From: Scopulibacillus darangshiensis
Lineage (GTDB): Bacteria; Bacillota; Bacilli; Bacillales; Sporolactobacillaceae
Length of the DNA stretch: 64,000 nucleotides
Direction: 5' to 3'
Assembly (NCBI RefSeq): GCF_004341035.1
Contig: NZ_SLXK01000015.1
Coordinates: 1-64,000, forward strand
The position numbers and the translations under genes are program-made. This document shows, piece by piece, positions 51,033 to 60,145 of this stretch (position 1 is the first letter of the stretch; each line of letters opens with the position of its first letter). The notes under the pieces were generated by a model. The model had not been told where the DNA came from. It was given only the letters and a program-made list of their open reading frames with translations, and did not search any database.

Positions 51033-51932
51033 ATGAAAGCTCAAACAAACTTTCATCCTCTATTAAAAGGCGCAATTGAATTACATGTTCACAGTTCACC
51101 AAGCATTTTCCCTAGAAAACAGACAGACTGGGAATTAATTGAGGATGCCTATCAGGCGGGTATGGGCGGTGTCGTTTTGAAGGCCCATGAAGGGCAGACC
51201 TATGATCGTGCCACTTTGCTGCAGGAGAAATATCCATCATTAAAGATATTCGGGGGATTAGTTTGTAATTTGTTTAGTGGTGGATTATCCCCATATACCG
51301 TTAATATGGCGCTTCAGATGGGCGCAAAGGTTATTTGGATGCCCACAATATCTGCGAAGCAACACCAGGATTATTATAGTGCTCGGTCTACAGGCAATTT
51401 GTTTAATAGTGATCAACCGCTTGATCAGCCTTATGGGATTAAAATATTAGATGAAAATGAGCGATTATTGCCAGAGGTTAATGAAATTCTATCACTGATT
51501 GCCGAAAAAGATACAGTTTTAGCGACCGGACATCTATCACCGCATGAAGTGGAAATTTTGGTTAATGAAGCTCAAAATATCGGGGTTAAAAGAATATTAA
51601 TTCAACATGCCGATTTAGGTATCGCAAAAATTCCATTTGAAATGCAAAAAGAGCTCGCTGAAAAGGGATGTATACTTGAAAAATGTTATTTAGCCTGCAG
51701 CACTGATTTTAACAGTATTTCGATTGAGCAAATGGCAGATAGCATTCAAAAATTGGGGGCTTCTTCATGTGTCCTTGTGACTGATTATGGGCAACAACAC
51801 CATATCCCGCCGATTGAAGCTTTAAGTGAGTTTATTGAAAAATTACTGGATCAGGGCATTAGAGAAGAAGATATTCAGCAAATGCTTGTGAATAATACAA
51901 AACAATTATTGGATTTTGGTGAAGAGCAATGA
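51033..51932 (+). CDS. DUF6282 (amidohydrolase/PHP-like) protein
   Basis: 299 residues, ATG after AAGGGAAGGATCTTTAT. Starts IELHVHSSPS (HxH metal motif), then VVLKAHEGQT, GGLVCNLFSGGL, ATGHLSPHE and LIQHADLG, the His-rich pattern of metal-dependent TIM-barrel hydrolases and of DUF6282. It likely hydrolyses a C-N or C-O bond in the pathway; substrate unknown. The stop overlaps the glcD-like start. Confidence 0.8.
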   Translation: MKAQTNFHPLLKGAIELHVHSSPSIFPRKQTDWELIEDAYQAGMGGVVLKAHEGQTYDRATLLQEKYPSLKIFGGLVCNLFSGGLSPYTVNMALQMGAKVIWMPTISAKQHQDYYSARSTGNLFNSDQPLDQPYGIKILDENERLLPEVNEILSLIAEKDTVLATGHLSPHEVEILVNEAQNIGVKRILIQHADLGIAKIPFEMQKELAEKGCILEKCYLACSTDFNSISIEQMADSIQKLGASSCVLVTDYGQQHHIPPIEALSEFIEKLLDQGIREEDIQQMLVNNTKQLLDFGEEQ

Positions 51933-53338
51933 GTAAAGATTGGCTTAACGCGTTACAATCACAATTTGGTAATGATCGGGTAATGACCGAAACAAAAGAT
52001 ACCCATAGTTATAGTTTTGATGCTTCATTTGGTTCATTTGTACCTGAAGCAGTCATTCAAGTTTATACCAAAGAAGAAATTGTTAAAATACTGAAGGTAG
52101 CAAATGAATATGCCGTTCCGGTTTATCCAAGAGGACAAGGGACTTCCCTAAGCGGGGGTCCCTTGCCTGTCAAAGGCGGCATCGTCATTGATATGGCTCA
52201 ATGGGACAATGATTTAAAAGTGTACCCCGAGGATCTTATTGTTGTCGCCTCACCAGGGGTCAAAACGTCTGCAATCAACGAAGCAGCTGGCAAATATGGG
52301 TTAATGTATCCTCCCGATCCGAGCAGTTCGCATGTTTCAACAATTGGGGGAAATTTAGCGGAAAATTCAGGTGGTCCCAGGGGATTGAAGTATGGTGTCA
52401 CCAAAGATTATGTCATTGGATTAGAAGTTGTCACACCGGAAGGCGAAATCATTCGAACCGGCGGTAAAACGATAAAGAATGTGACAGGTTATGATCTTAC
52501 AAAATTAATTGTTGGTTCTGAAGGCACTTTAGGGATTATTACTGAAGCTGTCCTCAAAATTATTCCTAAGCCACAGTTTTCTAAAACAATGATGGCGGTC
52601 TTTGATTCAGTTGTTACGTCGGGAGAGGCCATTTCCAAAGTATTAACATCAGGTCTTCTGCCGGCAAAAATAGAGTTAATGGATCAGGCCTCTATTGAAG
52701 CGGTTGAAAATTTCAAACCAATAGGGCTTCCGGTTAATGCCGAAGCTATATTACTCATTGAGGTCGATGGTCATGAGGAAACGGTTAACGAAGAAGTTAA
52801 TCAAATCCATGGCATATTAAATGAACTTGGTGCAACAGATGTTGTGATTCCAGAAACAAAAGAAGAAGAACAACATTTATGGATGGCAAGAAAACTAGTG
52901 TCTCCAGCGATAACAAGGGTTAAACCAACAAAGGTCTCTGAGGATGCGACAGTACCTAGGAGCCAAATTCCTCAAATGATTGAAAAGCTAAATGCGATAA
53001 AAGAAAAATACCATGTCAATCTTGTTGTCTTTGGCCATGCGGGTGATGGTAATCTTCATCCAAACATTATTTGTGATAAACGGGACAAAGAAGAAATGAT
53101 ACGGGTGGAAAAGGCCGTTGCGGAAATTTTTGAAGCGGCTGTCAGCCTCGGGGGAACATTATCCGGTGAGCATGGCATCGGCACCATGAAAGCGCCATTT
53201 ATGGAGATGGAATTAGGGAAAGCTGGTCTTGATATGATGAAACGGATCAAGAAGGCTTGGGATCCCAATGACATTTTAAACCCAGGGAAAATATTCACAT
53301 CGGATCAAAATAATGAGTTGGTGTTAAGCCATGGATAA
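51929..53338 (+). CDS. FAD-linked oxidase, glycolate oxidase GlcD-like
   Basis: 469 residues. FAD_binding_4 domain (YPRGQGTSLSGGPLPVKGGIVID and STIGGNLAENSGGPRGLKYG) and FAD-oxidase C-terminal domain (FGHAGDGNLHP, GTLSGEHGIGTMKAPFM, DPNDILNPGKIF). It oxidises a 2-hydroxy acid (glycolate, lactate or related) to the 2-keto acid. It overlaps both neighbours by 4 to 8 bases and works with the GlcF-like Fe-S protein. Confidence 0.93.
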   Translation: MSKDWLNALQSQFGNDRVMTETKDTHSYSFDASFGSFVPEAVIQVYTKEEIVKILKVANEYAVPVYPRGQGTSLSGGPLPVKGGIVIDMAQWDNDLKVYPEDLIVVASPGVKTSAINEAAGKYGLMYPPDPSSSHVSTIGGNLAENSGGPRGLKYGVTKDYVIGLEVVTPEGEIIRTGGKTIKNVTGYDLTKLIVGSEGTLGIITEAVLKIIPKPQFSKTMMAVFDSVVTSGEAISKVLTSGLLPAKIELMDQASIEAVENFKPIGLPVNAEAILLIEVDGHEETVNEEVNQIHGILNELGATDVVIPETKEEEQHLWMARKLVSPAITRVKPTKVSEDATVPRSQIPQMIEKLNAIKEKYHVNLVVFGHAGDGNLHPNIICDKRDKEEMIRVEKAVAEIFEAAVSLGGTLSGEHGIGTMKAPFMEMELGKAGLDMMKRIKKAWDPNDILNPGKIFTSDQNNELVLSHG

Positions 53339-54665
53339 GGAACTTAAACAACTACAAGAAAAAATTAACTATGATAAAACATTTGACTGTGTTCAATGTG
53401 GTTATTGTCTGCCCGCTTGTCCCACCTATGAAACCATGAAAAAGGAAACCCATTCGCCAAGGGGACGAATTAATTTAGTCAAAGAGTATGCGGAAGGGAA
53501 AATTAGTGTTGAAGATTTAAAAGAACCTATTGATAAATGCCTGGGATGTAATGCTTGTACGGTTGTCTGTCCAACAAATGTACAGTACGGCAAAATACTC
53601 GAAGGTGCAAAACATGTTATCGAAGAGAAGCGTACAAAATCCAAGAAAGAAGAATGGGTGGAGAACCTTATTTTTGACAAAGTCTTCCCTTCGCGCAAAT
53701 GGATGAAGCGGATCGGAAATGTTTCTTGGTTGTATCAAAAATCGGGGTTACAGAGCTTGGCTCAAAAAATAAAAATGACGAGTATTGCACCGTTGCATTT
53801 GGATCAATTTGAAAAGGTCTTGCCCGATCTCCCTTCGCCAACAAAAAGAAAGTCCCGGCCAAAGGTTATTAAAGCCGAGGGTGAGACACGTATGCGGGTT
53901 GGTTTTTTTACCGGTTGTATAATGGACAGTGTCTTTTTCGAGATTAATAAAAAAACAATCGAGTTACTCATTAAAGCAGGCTGTGATGTCGTCATTCCTG
54001 AAACCCAAACATGTTGCGGTGCGCTTCATGCCCATTCAGGGAAAGTTGAAAGTTCTAGGCAATTAGCAAAACAAAATATGATTGCCTTTGAGGAAGAGCA
54101 TGTCGACGTTATCGTTAATAATGCTGGTGGCTGTGGGGCGAGGCTCGTTGAATATGAAGAGTTATTTACTGACGAGCAATGGAAAGAAAAGGCCAAATCG
54201 TTTGTAGAGAAGACCAGGGATGTAAGTCAAATACTCTATGAAGCGCTAGATCAGATAGAATTTACACGTCCGATCAACGACATTGTCACATATCAAACGT
54301 CTTGTCATATGATCAATGTCCAAAAGGTAACTAAGGAACCATTTGAGCTGCTGCAATCTATACCAGGCATTGAATATAGACAATTCAAAGGATATGACCG
54401 TTGTTGCGGTTCAGCCGGCATTTATAACATGTTGAACTATGATGATGCAATGGACATATTAGATAAGAAGATGACGCATGTTAAGGTAAGCCGGGCACAT
54501 ACGATTGTCACAACAAACCCTGGCTGTCTTTTGCAAATGAAATTGGGTATACAAAGGGAAGGGTTACAAGGAAAGATGCGTGCCGTTCACCTCGTTGAAC
54601 TGTTGCATGAAGCGGAACCTGTTTCCAAAGAACGACAAGTCACAGCGATTTCAAATAATGCGTAA
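53331..54665 (+). CDS. Fe-S subunit, glycolate oxidase GlcF-like
   Basis: 444 residues. Two [4Fe-4S] motifs, CVQCGYCLPACPTY and CLGCNACTVVCPTN, and two CCG domains (GFFTGCIMD...TCCGAL, TSCHM...RCCGSAG). It passes electrons from the GlcD-like subunit to the membrane quinone pool. It overlaps the glcD-like gene by 8 bases; no GlcE subunit is present, as in Bacillus. Confidence 0.93.
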   Translation: MDKELKQLQEKINYDKTFDCVQCGYCLPACPTYETMKKETHSPRGRINLVKEYAEGKISVEDLKEPIDKCLGCNACTVVCPTNVQYGKILEGAKHVIEEKRTKSKKEEWVENLIFDKVFPSRKWMKRIGNVSWLYQKSGLQSLAQKIKMTSIAPLHLDQFEKVLPDLPSPTKRKSRPKVIKAEGETRMRVGFFTGCIMDSVFFEINKKTIELLIKAGCDVVIPETQTCCGALHAHSGKVESSRQLAKQNMIAFEEEHVDVIVNNAGGCGARLVEYEELFTDEQWKEKAKSFVEKTRDVSQILYEALDQIEFTRPINDIVTYQTSCHMINVQKVTKEPFELLQSIPGIEYRQFKGYDRCCGSAGIYNMLNYDDAMDILDKKMTHVKVSRAHTIVTTNPGCLLQMKLGIQREGLQGKMRAVHLVELLHEAEPVSKERQVTAISNNA

Positions 54666-54685
54666 ATATTTTAACGAATTAAATA

Positions 54686-54724
54686 TTTCCAAAGGCTTTT
54701 TTCCTATGTATACTTGTAATATAA
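54686..54724 (+). promoter_or_regulatory. Promoter C (gntR) with GntR-type operator
   Basis: TTTCCA (54686-54691), 17-bp spacer, TATACT (54709-54714), then TTGTAATATAA (54714-54724), one base off the TTGTNNTACAA of promoters A and B. No cre-like site follows. Suggests weak autoregulation. Confidence 0.7.
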
Positions 54725-54777
54725 GTATGATGAAAGTATTTTAAATTGCTTTGAGTATCTAATGAGGAAAAGAAGCA

Positions 54778-54840
54778 ATGAATAAAATGATTCAATTCAA
54801 GTGTACCTCTAAGAAAGAAGTGATGAGTCCTGAAAATTGA
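54778..54840 (+). CDS. Possible leader peptide overlapping gntR
   Basis: 20 residues (MNKMIQFKCTSKKEVMSPEN), ATG after GAGGAAAAGAAGCA. Its TGA lies 8 bases past the likely start of gntR in another frame, so it may couple translation. It could be chance. Confidence 0.35.
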   Translation: MNKMIQFKCTSKKEVMSPEN

Positions 54841-55522
54841 AAGAAAAAAAGTATCAGAACAAATTACTGATTGGATAAAAGAAATGATAAAAGAAGGGAA
54901 GTATAAGCCGGGGGAGAAACTTCCAGCGGAAACAAAGTTATCGGAGATGTTTAATGTCAGCCGTCCCCCTATTAGAGAAGCACTAAGGGTTCTGGAAGCC
55001 AGCGGTGTCATTAAATCCAAACAAGGCGGCGGCAGTGTTGTTCAACCTATTTCAATTACAAATTTAATGGAAAAAACGACATTGGAAATGGTTAACATTG
55101 ATGAAGTGCTCCATCTTCTTGAAGTTAGAATAATTTTAGAATCGCAAACGGCGGTTCTGGCTGCCAAAAGAAGAGATGACAGAGATCTTGAATGTATTCA
55201 AGAAGCGCTAAATGATATGCGTCTGGCTATTGACAATGAAGAGTCGATTGGACATAAGCAGGACATTGATTTCCATACTGCTATAGTAAAAGCGGCACAT
55301 AACCCAGTATTACAGCAAACGATGGATGGTATCTCAAATTTGTATTATAGTGCCACTAAATTCTCCTTAAAGAAAAACGTCGGCCTCTATCAAAAAAGAC
55401 AACAAGTATTACAAGAACACGAAAACATAGCTGAAGCCATTAGGTTACAAGACGAAGAGGCGGCGAAAGAGGCCATGTCACTTCATCTTAAAAATGCACG
55501 GCTTAAACTTGAAAAATATTAA
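54830..55522 (+). CDS. GntR-family regulator (FadR/FCD subfamily)
   Basis: About 230 residues. The winged helix needs KIERKKVSEQITDWIKEMI for its first helix, but the only ATG in frame (54884) lies after it. The frame is open back to a stop at 54824-54826, leaving CTG 54830 (or ATT) as the start. Helix-turn-helix AETKLSEMFNVSRPPIREALRVLEASG; the FCD ligand domain (about 85-225) has D/H residues for metal or acid binding (DIDFHTAIVKAAHNPVL). Likely regulates promoters A, B and C. Confidence 0.85.
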   Translation: MKIERKKVSEQITDWIKEMIKEGKYKPGEKLPAETKLSEMFNVSRPPIREALRVLEASGVIKSKQGGGSVVQPISITNLMEKTTLEMVNIDEVLHLLEVRIILESQTAVLAAKRRDDRDLECIQEALNDMRLAIDNEESIGHKQDIDFHTAIVKAAHNPVLQQTMDGISNLYYSATKFSLKKNVGLYQKRQQVLQEHENIAEAIRLQDEEAAKEAMSLHLKNARLKLEKY

Positions 55523-55582
55523 TTTTCATTTTATAGAGGAGCCTCTATTTTTAACCATTCAATAAATTAGGAGCAATGTTGT

Positions 55583-57337
55583 ATGAAATGTGTAAATCAG
55601 TCATTTAAGGCGGCCGCGCTGCAATTTAATCCTATGCTAAGAGAGAAAAAAGAAAATATAAATAGACTCTATCGTGATGCTGAGGCAGCTTTTAAAAATG
55701 GAGCTAAACTAGTCGTAGCACCAGAAATGGCGACTACCGGCTATTTATTCAAAGATAGGGATGATATCCTGCCCTATGTTGAACCTATTCCTGGAACGAC
55801 GACTGAGTTTTTCAGCCTATTAACAAGTGAATATAACAGTTATATAGCATTCGGGATGCCTGAAAAGGATCCAGCAACGAATATTTATTATAATACCTCT
55901 GTGCTTATTGGTCCCGAAGGTTATGTTGGGAAGTATAGAAAAATACATTTGTGGGAAGCAGAGGCTCACTGGGCTGCAATGGGCGATTTAGGCGTGCCTG
56001 TTTTCCATACGAATATTGGTAATATAGCAATGAACATTTGTATGGATTCTTCTTATTACGAAACCGCCAGACTTGCAGCTATTAGGGGAGCGGATATCTT
56101 AGCTTTTCATACGAATTCTTCATCGCAGGCTATTTCGACACTTCCTGCTCGAGCACAACAAAATGGGCTTTATGTGATCAGCGCAAACCGTTCGAATACT
56201 GAAAATGGGTTTCATATGATTGGCGCCAGTGCCATTTGGTCTCCGATGGGACAGAAATTAGCTGAAGGCCCATATTCTCCTAATGAAGAAACAGACATAG
56301 ATCAAACTCATTTCATTTATGGTGATATTGATCCCAAACAATATAACAATGAAAATAAAGGATTATTAATTTCAAGGCGCCCTGAGTTGTATAAAGAAAT
56401 TGTACAATTTATTCAACCATGGGATTATACAAAGAACACGGATCCAAAGAATGTGACAGCCTTGGCTGTGCAATATACACCCGTAAGTGATAAAGAAGCG
56501 AATATGGCGAGAGTAAGGGAGCTCATTACAAGGGCTGTTGAGGAAAGTGATAACCCAGTTAAGCTTATAGTCTTGCCTGAACTTTCCTTTACGGGTCCTG
56601 TGACGGATCAATTCGCCCATCAATTATCAGAAACTAATCATGGCATGTCATATGAATTTGTGTCCGAATTGGCGAAAAGGTTTAACACATCTATTGTTTT
56701 TGGGATAGTAGAACAAGATAACGATCATTTGTATAATACAGCGCTTCTCATCGGTAAGATGGGTGAAATTAAGGGCAAATATAGAAAAACCCATTTGAAC
56801 CAAGAAGAACAAAATTGGGCTGAGGCTGGATCAAAGCTATCTGTTTTCGAAATAGAAGATTTAGGTCGCATAGGCCTTTTAATTGGTGATGATGTCCTTT
56901 TTCCGGAGACCTATGGATCATTGGCTATTCAAAGGGCAGATATTCTTGCCATTCCAACATCTTGGTACGGGCAATACAGCGGCCCCCGGGAGATCAACGA
57001 AAATATTTCTGAAAGCAAGTATCCGCAAAACGCTATTGTTTTGTGGGATGACGTGTCGATTGGCGCGCAGGCTTATACAATATTTTCAAACTTTGTTGGA
57101 GGAAAATACTCATTTAAAGGCGGCAGTGGTTTATATACATTAGATCCTTATTATGGATTGGATGAACCGAAAATTGGATCTCAAAATAGGGAGGAAGCTA
57201 TACTCGTTAATTTTGAAACGATTCAACAGGATCACTGGTTTAACCAAGAAAAATTAACCCAATCGCGGCGTCCTTATTTTTATATGCCTTTGATTGTAGA
57301 AAATACAAAAGTGAAAGATCTTGATCCAATCACTTAA
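55583..57337 (+). CDS. Double-domain carbon-nitrogen hydrolase (nitrilase superfamily)
   Basis: 584 residues, ATG 9 bases after AGGAG. Two nitrilase-superfamily domains in one chain. Domain 1 (about 8-275) has the full triad E48 (APEMATTGY), K120 (KYRKIHLWE) and C153 (NICMDSSYYE). Domain 2 (about 290-560) keeps E333 (LPELSFTG) and K402 (KYRKTHLN) but has Gly435 where Cys belongs (LLIGDDVLFPE), so it should be inactive. It probably hydrolyses an amide or nitrile of the cluster's substrate. Behind gntR, likely same transcript. Confidence 0.88.
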   Translation: MKCVNQSFKAAALQFNPMLREKKENINRLYRDAEAAFKNGAKLVVAPEMATTGYLFKDRDDILPYVEPIPGTTTEFFSLLTSEYNSYIAFGMPEKDPATNIYYNTSVLIGPEGYVGKYRKIHLWEAEAHWAAMGDLGVPVFHTNIGNIAMNICMDSSYYETARLAAIRGADILAFHTNSSSQAISTLPARAQQNGLYVISANRSNTENGFHMIGASAIWSPMGQKLAEGPYSPNEETDIDQTHFIYGDIDPKQYNNENKGLLISRRPELYKEIVQFIQPWDYTKNTDPKNVTALAVQYTPVSDKEANMARVRELITRAVEESDNPVKLIVLPELSFTGPVTDQFAHQLSETNHGMSYEFVSELAKRFNTSIVFGIVEQDNDHLYNTALLIGKMGEIKGKYRKTHLNQEEQNWAEAGSKLSVFEIEDLGRIGLLIGDDVLFPETYGSLAIQRADILAIPTSWYGQYSGPREINENISESKYPQNAIVLWDDVSIGAQAYTIFSNFVGGKYSFKGGSGLYTLDPYYGLDEPKIGSQNREEAILVNFETIQQDHWFNQEKLTQSRRPYFYMPLIVENTKVKDLDPIT

Positions 57338-57380
57338 ATTTTGCAATTTGAATGCTGAAAAACGTATAGATATAAACGTG

Positions 57381-57413
57381 AGAATCCTCCGAGTCTGAAG
57401 GATTCTTTTTTAT
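57381..57413 (+). terminator. Terminator of gntR-nitrilase unit
   Basis: AGAATCCT pairs with AGGATTCT, followed by TTTTTATG. Confidence 0.88.
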
Positions 57414-57495
57414 GCGCTAATTTGTCAAAGTATGCATTAAGAAAGCCACACTCGGTATCCCATGCTCTTCCTGTAAATAAGATTTTCTTAGTTAA

Positions 57496-57516
57496 TCAGA
57501 AAGTATAACTTTCTGA
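57496..57516. repeat. 21-bp palindrome
   Basis: TCAGAAAGT-ATA-ACTTTCTGA, a perfect 9+9 inverted repeat in a gene-free stretch of about 240 bp (57414-57648). Followed by CATAAGTGCAACTACGCC, which looks like a dispersed repeat or IS-derived tail, though no element is identifiable. Confidence 0.6.
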
Positions 57517-57544
57517 CGCACATAAGTGCAACTACGCCTCTGTC

Positions 57545-57568
57545 TTCGCCAATCGGCGAGTTTTCTTT
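57545..57568 (+). terminator. Small hairpin with T run
   Basis: TTCGCC pairs with GGCGAG around AATC, followed by TTTTCTTT. No gene precedes it, so it may be left from a lost gene. Confidence 0.55.
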
Positions 57569-57648
57569 ATCATTAGTTATAATAAATATAATATTTTGTT
57601 ATTGGGGTATTTAAATTATGCTGAGAATAACGAAGGAGGGGTATTTCG

Positions 57649-58452
57649 GTGATAAATTTTCACAGTGAAGATAACCGGTCGACCTATTCTTCTAGAGATG
57701 CTGACTTAACTTGGGAAAATAAGATACAGGATATTTGCGATGTTAAAGGGAAAAAGGTATTGGACATTGGATGTGGAGGCGGAATATATTCTAAAGCGCT
57801 TGCGGGTATGGGGGCAGCGGCTGTTACCGGATTGGATTTCTCCGAGCAGCAACTGTCTTCCGCAAGAGAGAACTGCAAAGGCTATTCTAATATCGACTTT
57901 AATCTAGGCAATGCCTTGGATACAAAGTTAGGAACAGGACAATATGACATTGTTCTGGAAAGGGCAGTTATTCATCATATTAAAGATTTGGATACCTGCT
58001 TTAAGGAGATTTCCCGTCTATTAAAACCAGCCGGAATCTGCCTTATTCAAGACAGAACGCCGGAAGACTGCTTGCTTGAAGGGAGTTCTACACATATAAG
58101 AGGATTCTTTTTCTCAAAGTATCCTGAATTAATTAATAAAGAAACCTCAAGACGGTATACAAGCGAAAAAGTGTATAAAGTACTAGGTGATGCCGGATTC
58201 ACGGACTCAAAAGAATATAAGTTATGGGAAACAAGGGAGTCATACAATGGAATAGACGATTTAGTTAAGGATATAGTCAATAGAACCGGCCGTTCCATTC
58301 TTTACGAATTAAGTGATAAAGAAATCGAGGATCTTGAAGGGTATATAAAAGGACAATTAGATCATAAAGACAATGAACCGATAGTGGAAAAAGATAGATG
58401 GACGATTTGGAAAGCGGTACACCAGAAAGGTATTAGAGGCTTTGACGGATGA
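57649..58452 (+). CDS. SAM-dependent methyltransferase
   Basis: 267 residues from a GTG start after AAGGAGGGGTATTTCG. Class I fold: motif I VLDIGCGGGIYSKAL (about 38-52), VTGLDFSEQQL, and YDIVLERAVIHHIKDL. Methyltransf_11/25 type. Substrate unknown; small-molecule methylation is likely. Monocistronic or with the following gene (71 bp gap). Confidence 0.9.
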   Translation: MINFHSEDNRSTYSSRDADLTWENKIQDICDVKGKKVLDIGCGGGIYSKALAGMGAAAVTGLDFSEQQLSSARENCKGYSNIDFNLGNALDTKLGTGQYDIVLERAVIHHIKDLDTCFKEISRLLKPAGICLIQDRTPEDCLLEGSSTHIRGFFFSKYPELINKETSRRYTSEKVYKVLGDAGFTDSKEYKLWETRESYNGIDDLVKDIVNRTGRSILYELSDKEIEDLEGYIKGQLDHKDNEPIVEKDRWTIWKAVHQKGIRGFDG

Positions 58453-58523
58453 GTCACTTCAACAAGAAGTGTATCCTGATGGGCGTAATCTAGAGTGGCA
58501 TTAATTAAAGAGGTGAAAGAGTC

Positions 58524-58895
58524 GTGACATCACAAACAAAAGCAGATATGCTAAAAAACGCGCGCACGATCTGTCTTGCACTTCCGGAAGCCGCGGAGCA
58601 TATCGACGGTTTTGGTCATGCGGCTTTTCAAATAAACGGAAAATCCTTTGTGAGATTAGGTGAGAGCGAGGAAGGCACAACCTTATCATTTAAGTCAGAT
58701 CAAGAAACTCAAGTGTTGTTGCTGCAGAAGGAGCAGTTTTTCAAAACACCGTATATAGGCCGCCACGGCTGGGTATCTATTCGAAACCCGCGTAATGAAG
58801 ACTGGGAAGAGCTGACGGAACTGATTCAAGAAGCATATTTACGCGCCGCACCGAAGCGTATGGTAAAGGAATGGACCCAACAGCATAGGAAGTGA
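58524..58895 (+). CDS. MmcQ/YjbR-family protein
   Basis: 123 residues from a GTG start after AAAGAGGTGAAAGAGTC. CLALPEAAEHIDGFGHAAFQINGKSF and YIGRHGWVSIR are typical of YjbR/MmcQ proteins with a CyaY-like fold. They are predicted DNA-binding, but the role is unknown. Confidence 0.88.
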   Translation: MTSQTKADMLKNARTICLALPEAAEHIDGFGHAAFQINGKSFVRLGESEEGTTLSFKSDQETQVLLLQKEQFFKTPYIGRHGWVSIRNPRNEDWEELTELIQEAYLRAAPKRMVKEWTQQHRK

Positions 58896-58901
58896 AATTG
58901 T

Positions 58902-58936
58902 AAAGGGCGTACTTCTTTTAAGAAGTCGCCCTTTAA
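58902..58936. terminator. Terminator of YjbR-like gene
   Basis: AAAGGGCG and ACTTCTT pair with AAGAAGT and CGCCCTTT; symmetrical, also serving the convergent gene. Confidence 0.85.
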
Positions 58937-58968
58937 ATCCAGGTCATTAAGTATTATAAATAAGTAAA

Positions 58969-59817
58969 TTACCCAAAAGCAGGCCAATGCGTTGGTCGGG
59001 TGAGTGGGGAAGGCAGTTTCGTTTTTGTATCACCCTTTGCTGCATTAACCTGGGCTTGGGTGAGGAAGATACTCCCGGTGAGATCTGCTCCGCTAAGATC
59101 GGCGTCTCGGAAATCAGCCCCGATCAGGTCTGCCATTCTTAAGTCGGCATCTCGGAGGTCAGCACCAATGAGGTAAGCTCCTCTTAAATTAGCCCTACTG
59201 AGATCGGTACCTTTGAGGTTTGCACCCATAAGGTCAGCTCCCCGGCGGTCAGGCTTCTTGCCTTTCTTGGCACGAGCGAGTTCACTCGTTTTTAATAGCA
59301 GGTTGTTGACATTAGCTCGGTGTGCTGGAACATCTAGTTCTTTGAGTGAATCGGGACTAAGCTGAGTTAGTCGTTCCGTCTCTTGCAGCGCTGAGCCAAG
59401 CTCTTTGTGAATTGGGCGGGCCGCAGCCAATGTCAGGGCTTCGGTCAAATACCAAAGCATTTCATGAAGTTGCTGCATAACGGGAAACACATCGAACATT
59501 TTCTTTGCCGTCTCTGGACCTTCACGCCAGTCGTCCCCTCCGAAAGTGACTTGGGAAACCTTTTGTCCTGCACCGAAGCAGTCAAAAACGGTACAACCCT
59601 TAAAACCCTTCTGTCTGAGATCTTTGTGAATGCCGCAGCGGAAGTCTGATTGCAGATTGGGGCAGGGCTTGCCTGCATCCTTATCGATTGTAAAATCTGC
59701 CGAAGCTGCGAAGGGCAGTGCAACACAACATAATCCGAAGCACCTCTCGCAGTCAGCACGCAAACTGTTGCGGCTTAAATCACGTATTGGATTGGGATAA
59801 TCAATATTCTTAGACAT
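58969..59817 (-). CDS. Pentapeptide-repeat protein with N-terminal Cys cluster
   Basis: 282 residues. The N-terminal half has CERCFGLCC, a Cys pair near PCPNL/RCGIH, and GCTVFDCFG, like YkgJ-type metal or Fe-S clusters. The C-terminal part (about 190-260) has about 14 pentapeptide repeats (A-D/N-L-x-x: [19 protein letters not shown]). Pentapeptide helices can mimic DNA and protect gyrase; with the Cys domain the function is open. Minus strand, convergent with the yjbR-like gene. Confidence 0.82.
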   Translation of the reverse strand: MSKNIDYPNPIRDLSRNSLRADCERCFGLCCVALPFAASADFTIDKDAGKPCPNLQSDFRCGIHKDLRQKGFKGCTVFDCFGAGQKVSQVTFGGDDWREGPETAKKMFDVFPVMQQLHEMLWYLTEALTLAAARPIHKELGSALQETERLTQLSPDSLKELDVPAHRANVNNLLLKTSELARAKKGKKPDRRGADLMGANLKGTDLSRANLRGAYLIGADLRDADLRMADLIGADFRDADLSGADLTGSIFLTQAQVNAAKGDTKTKLPSPLTRPTHWPAFG

Positions 59818-60055
59818 GCGTGCACTTCCTTTTTTTATTTACGTGAATGGATGTCATAAATCTGTTATGCCCAAGTCTGTGTCCGCATGTCTATCACCTC
59901 ACGTTTGATTTAATCGTAGAATAGCACCAATTGTGTGATATAGCAATCTAGCAGTAACAGGGGAAGTTTTAACATAAAAATAAGGAATCAACAGGAAAGG
60001 AATGATTTCCAGTTTAAATTGATTTATAATAAATATCCATAGGGAGGTGTTTGAA
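59818..60055 (+). other. Intergenic, about 240 bp
   Basis: Holds the divergent promoters of the pentapeptide gene and the fusB-like unit. TTGATTTATAATAAA at about 60019-60033 includes TATAAT (60025-60030), probably the -10 of the fusB-like leader transcript. Confidence 0.45.
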
Positions 60056-60145
60056 TTGGCAAATAATATGAGATTGCCAAAATTATCAGCGTCCCATGCA
60101 AGGCCTTGGATTGAGGGCGATACCTTGCATGGGTGGATTTTCTAG
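60056..60145 (+). CDS. Leader peptide of fusB-like gene
   Basis: 29 residues from TTG 60056, 7 bases after GGGAGGTG (LANNMRLPKLSASHARPW...). Most of it is overlain by an inverted repeat: CCCATGCAAGG (60093-60103) and CCTTGCATGGG (60123-60133). It is a good candidate for a stalling leader in translational attenuation, as for fusB in staphylococci. Confidence 0.55.
   Translation: MANNMRLPKLSASHARPWIEGDTLHGWIF

Noticed and set aside
57496-57568. Possible insertion-sequence end
   Set aside because: A palindrome and a familiar-looking tail are present, but there is no transposase or second end.
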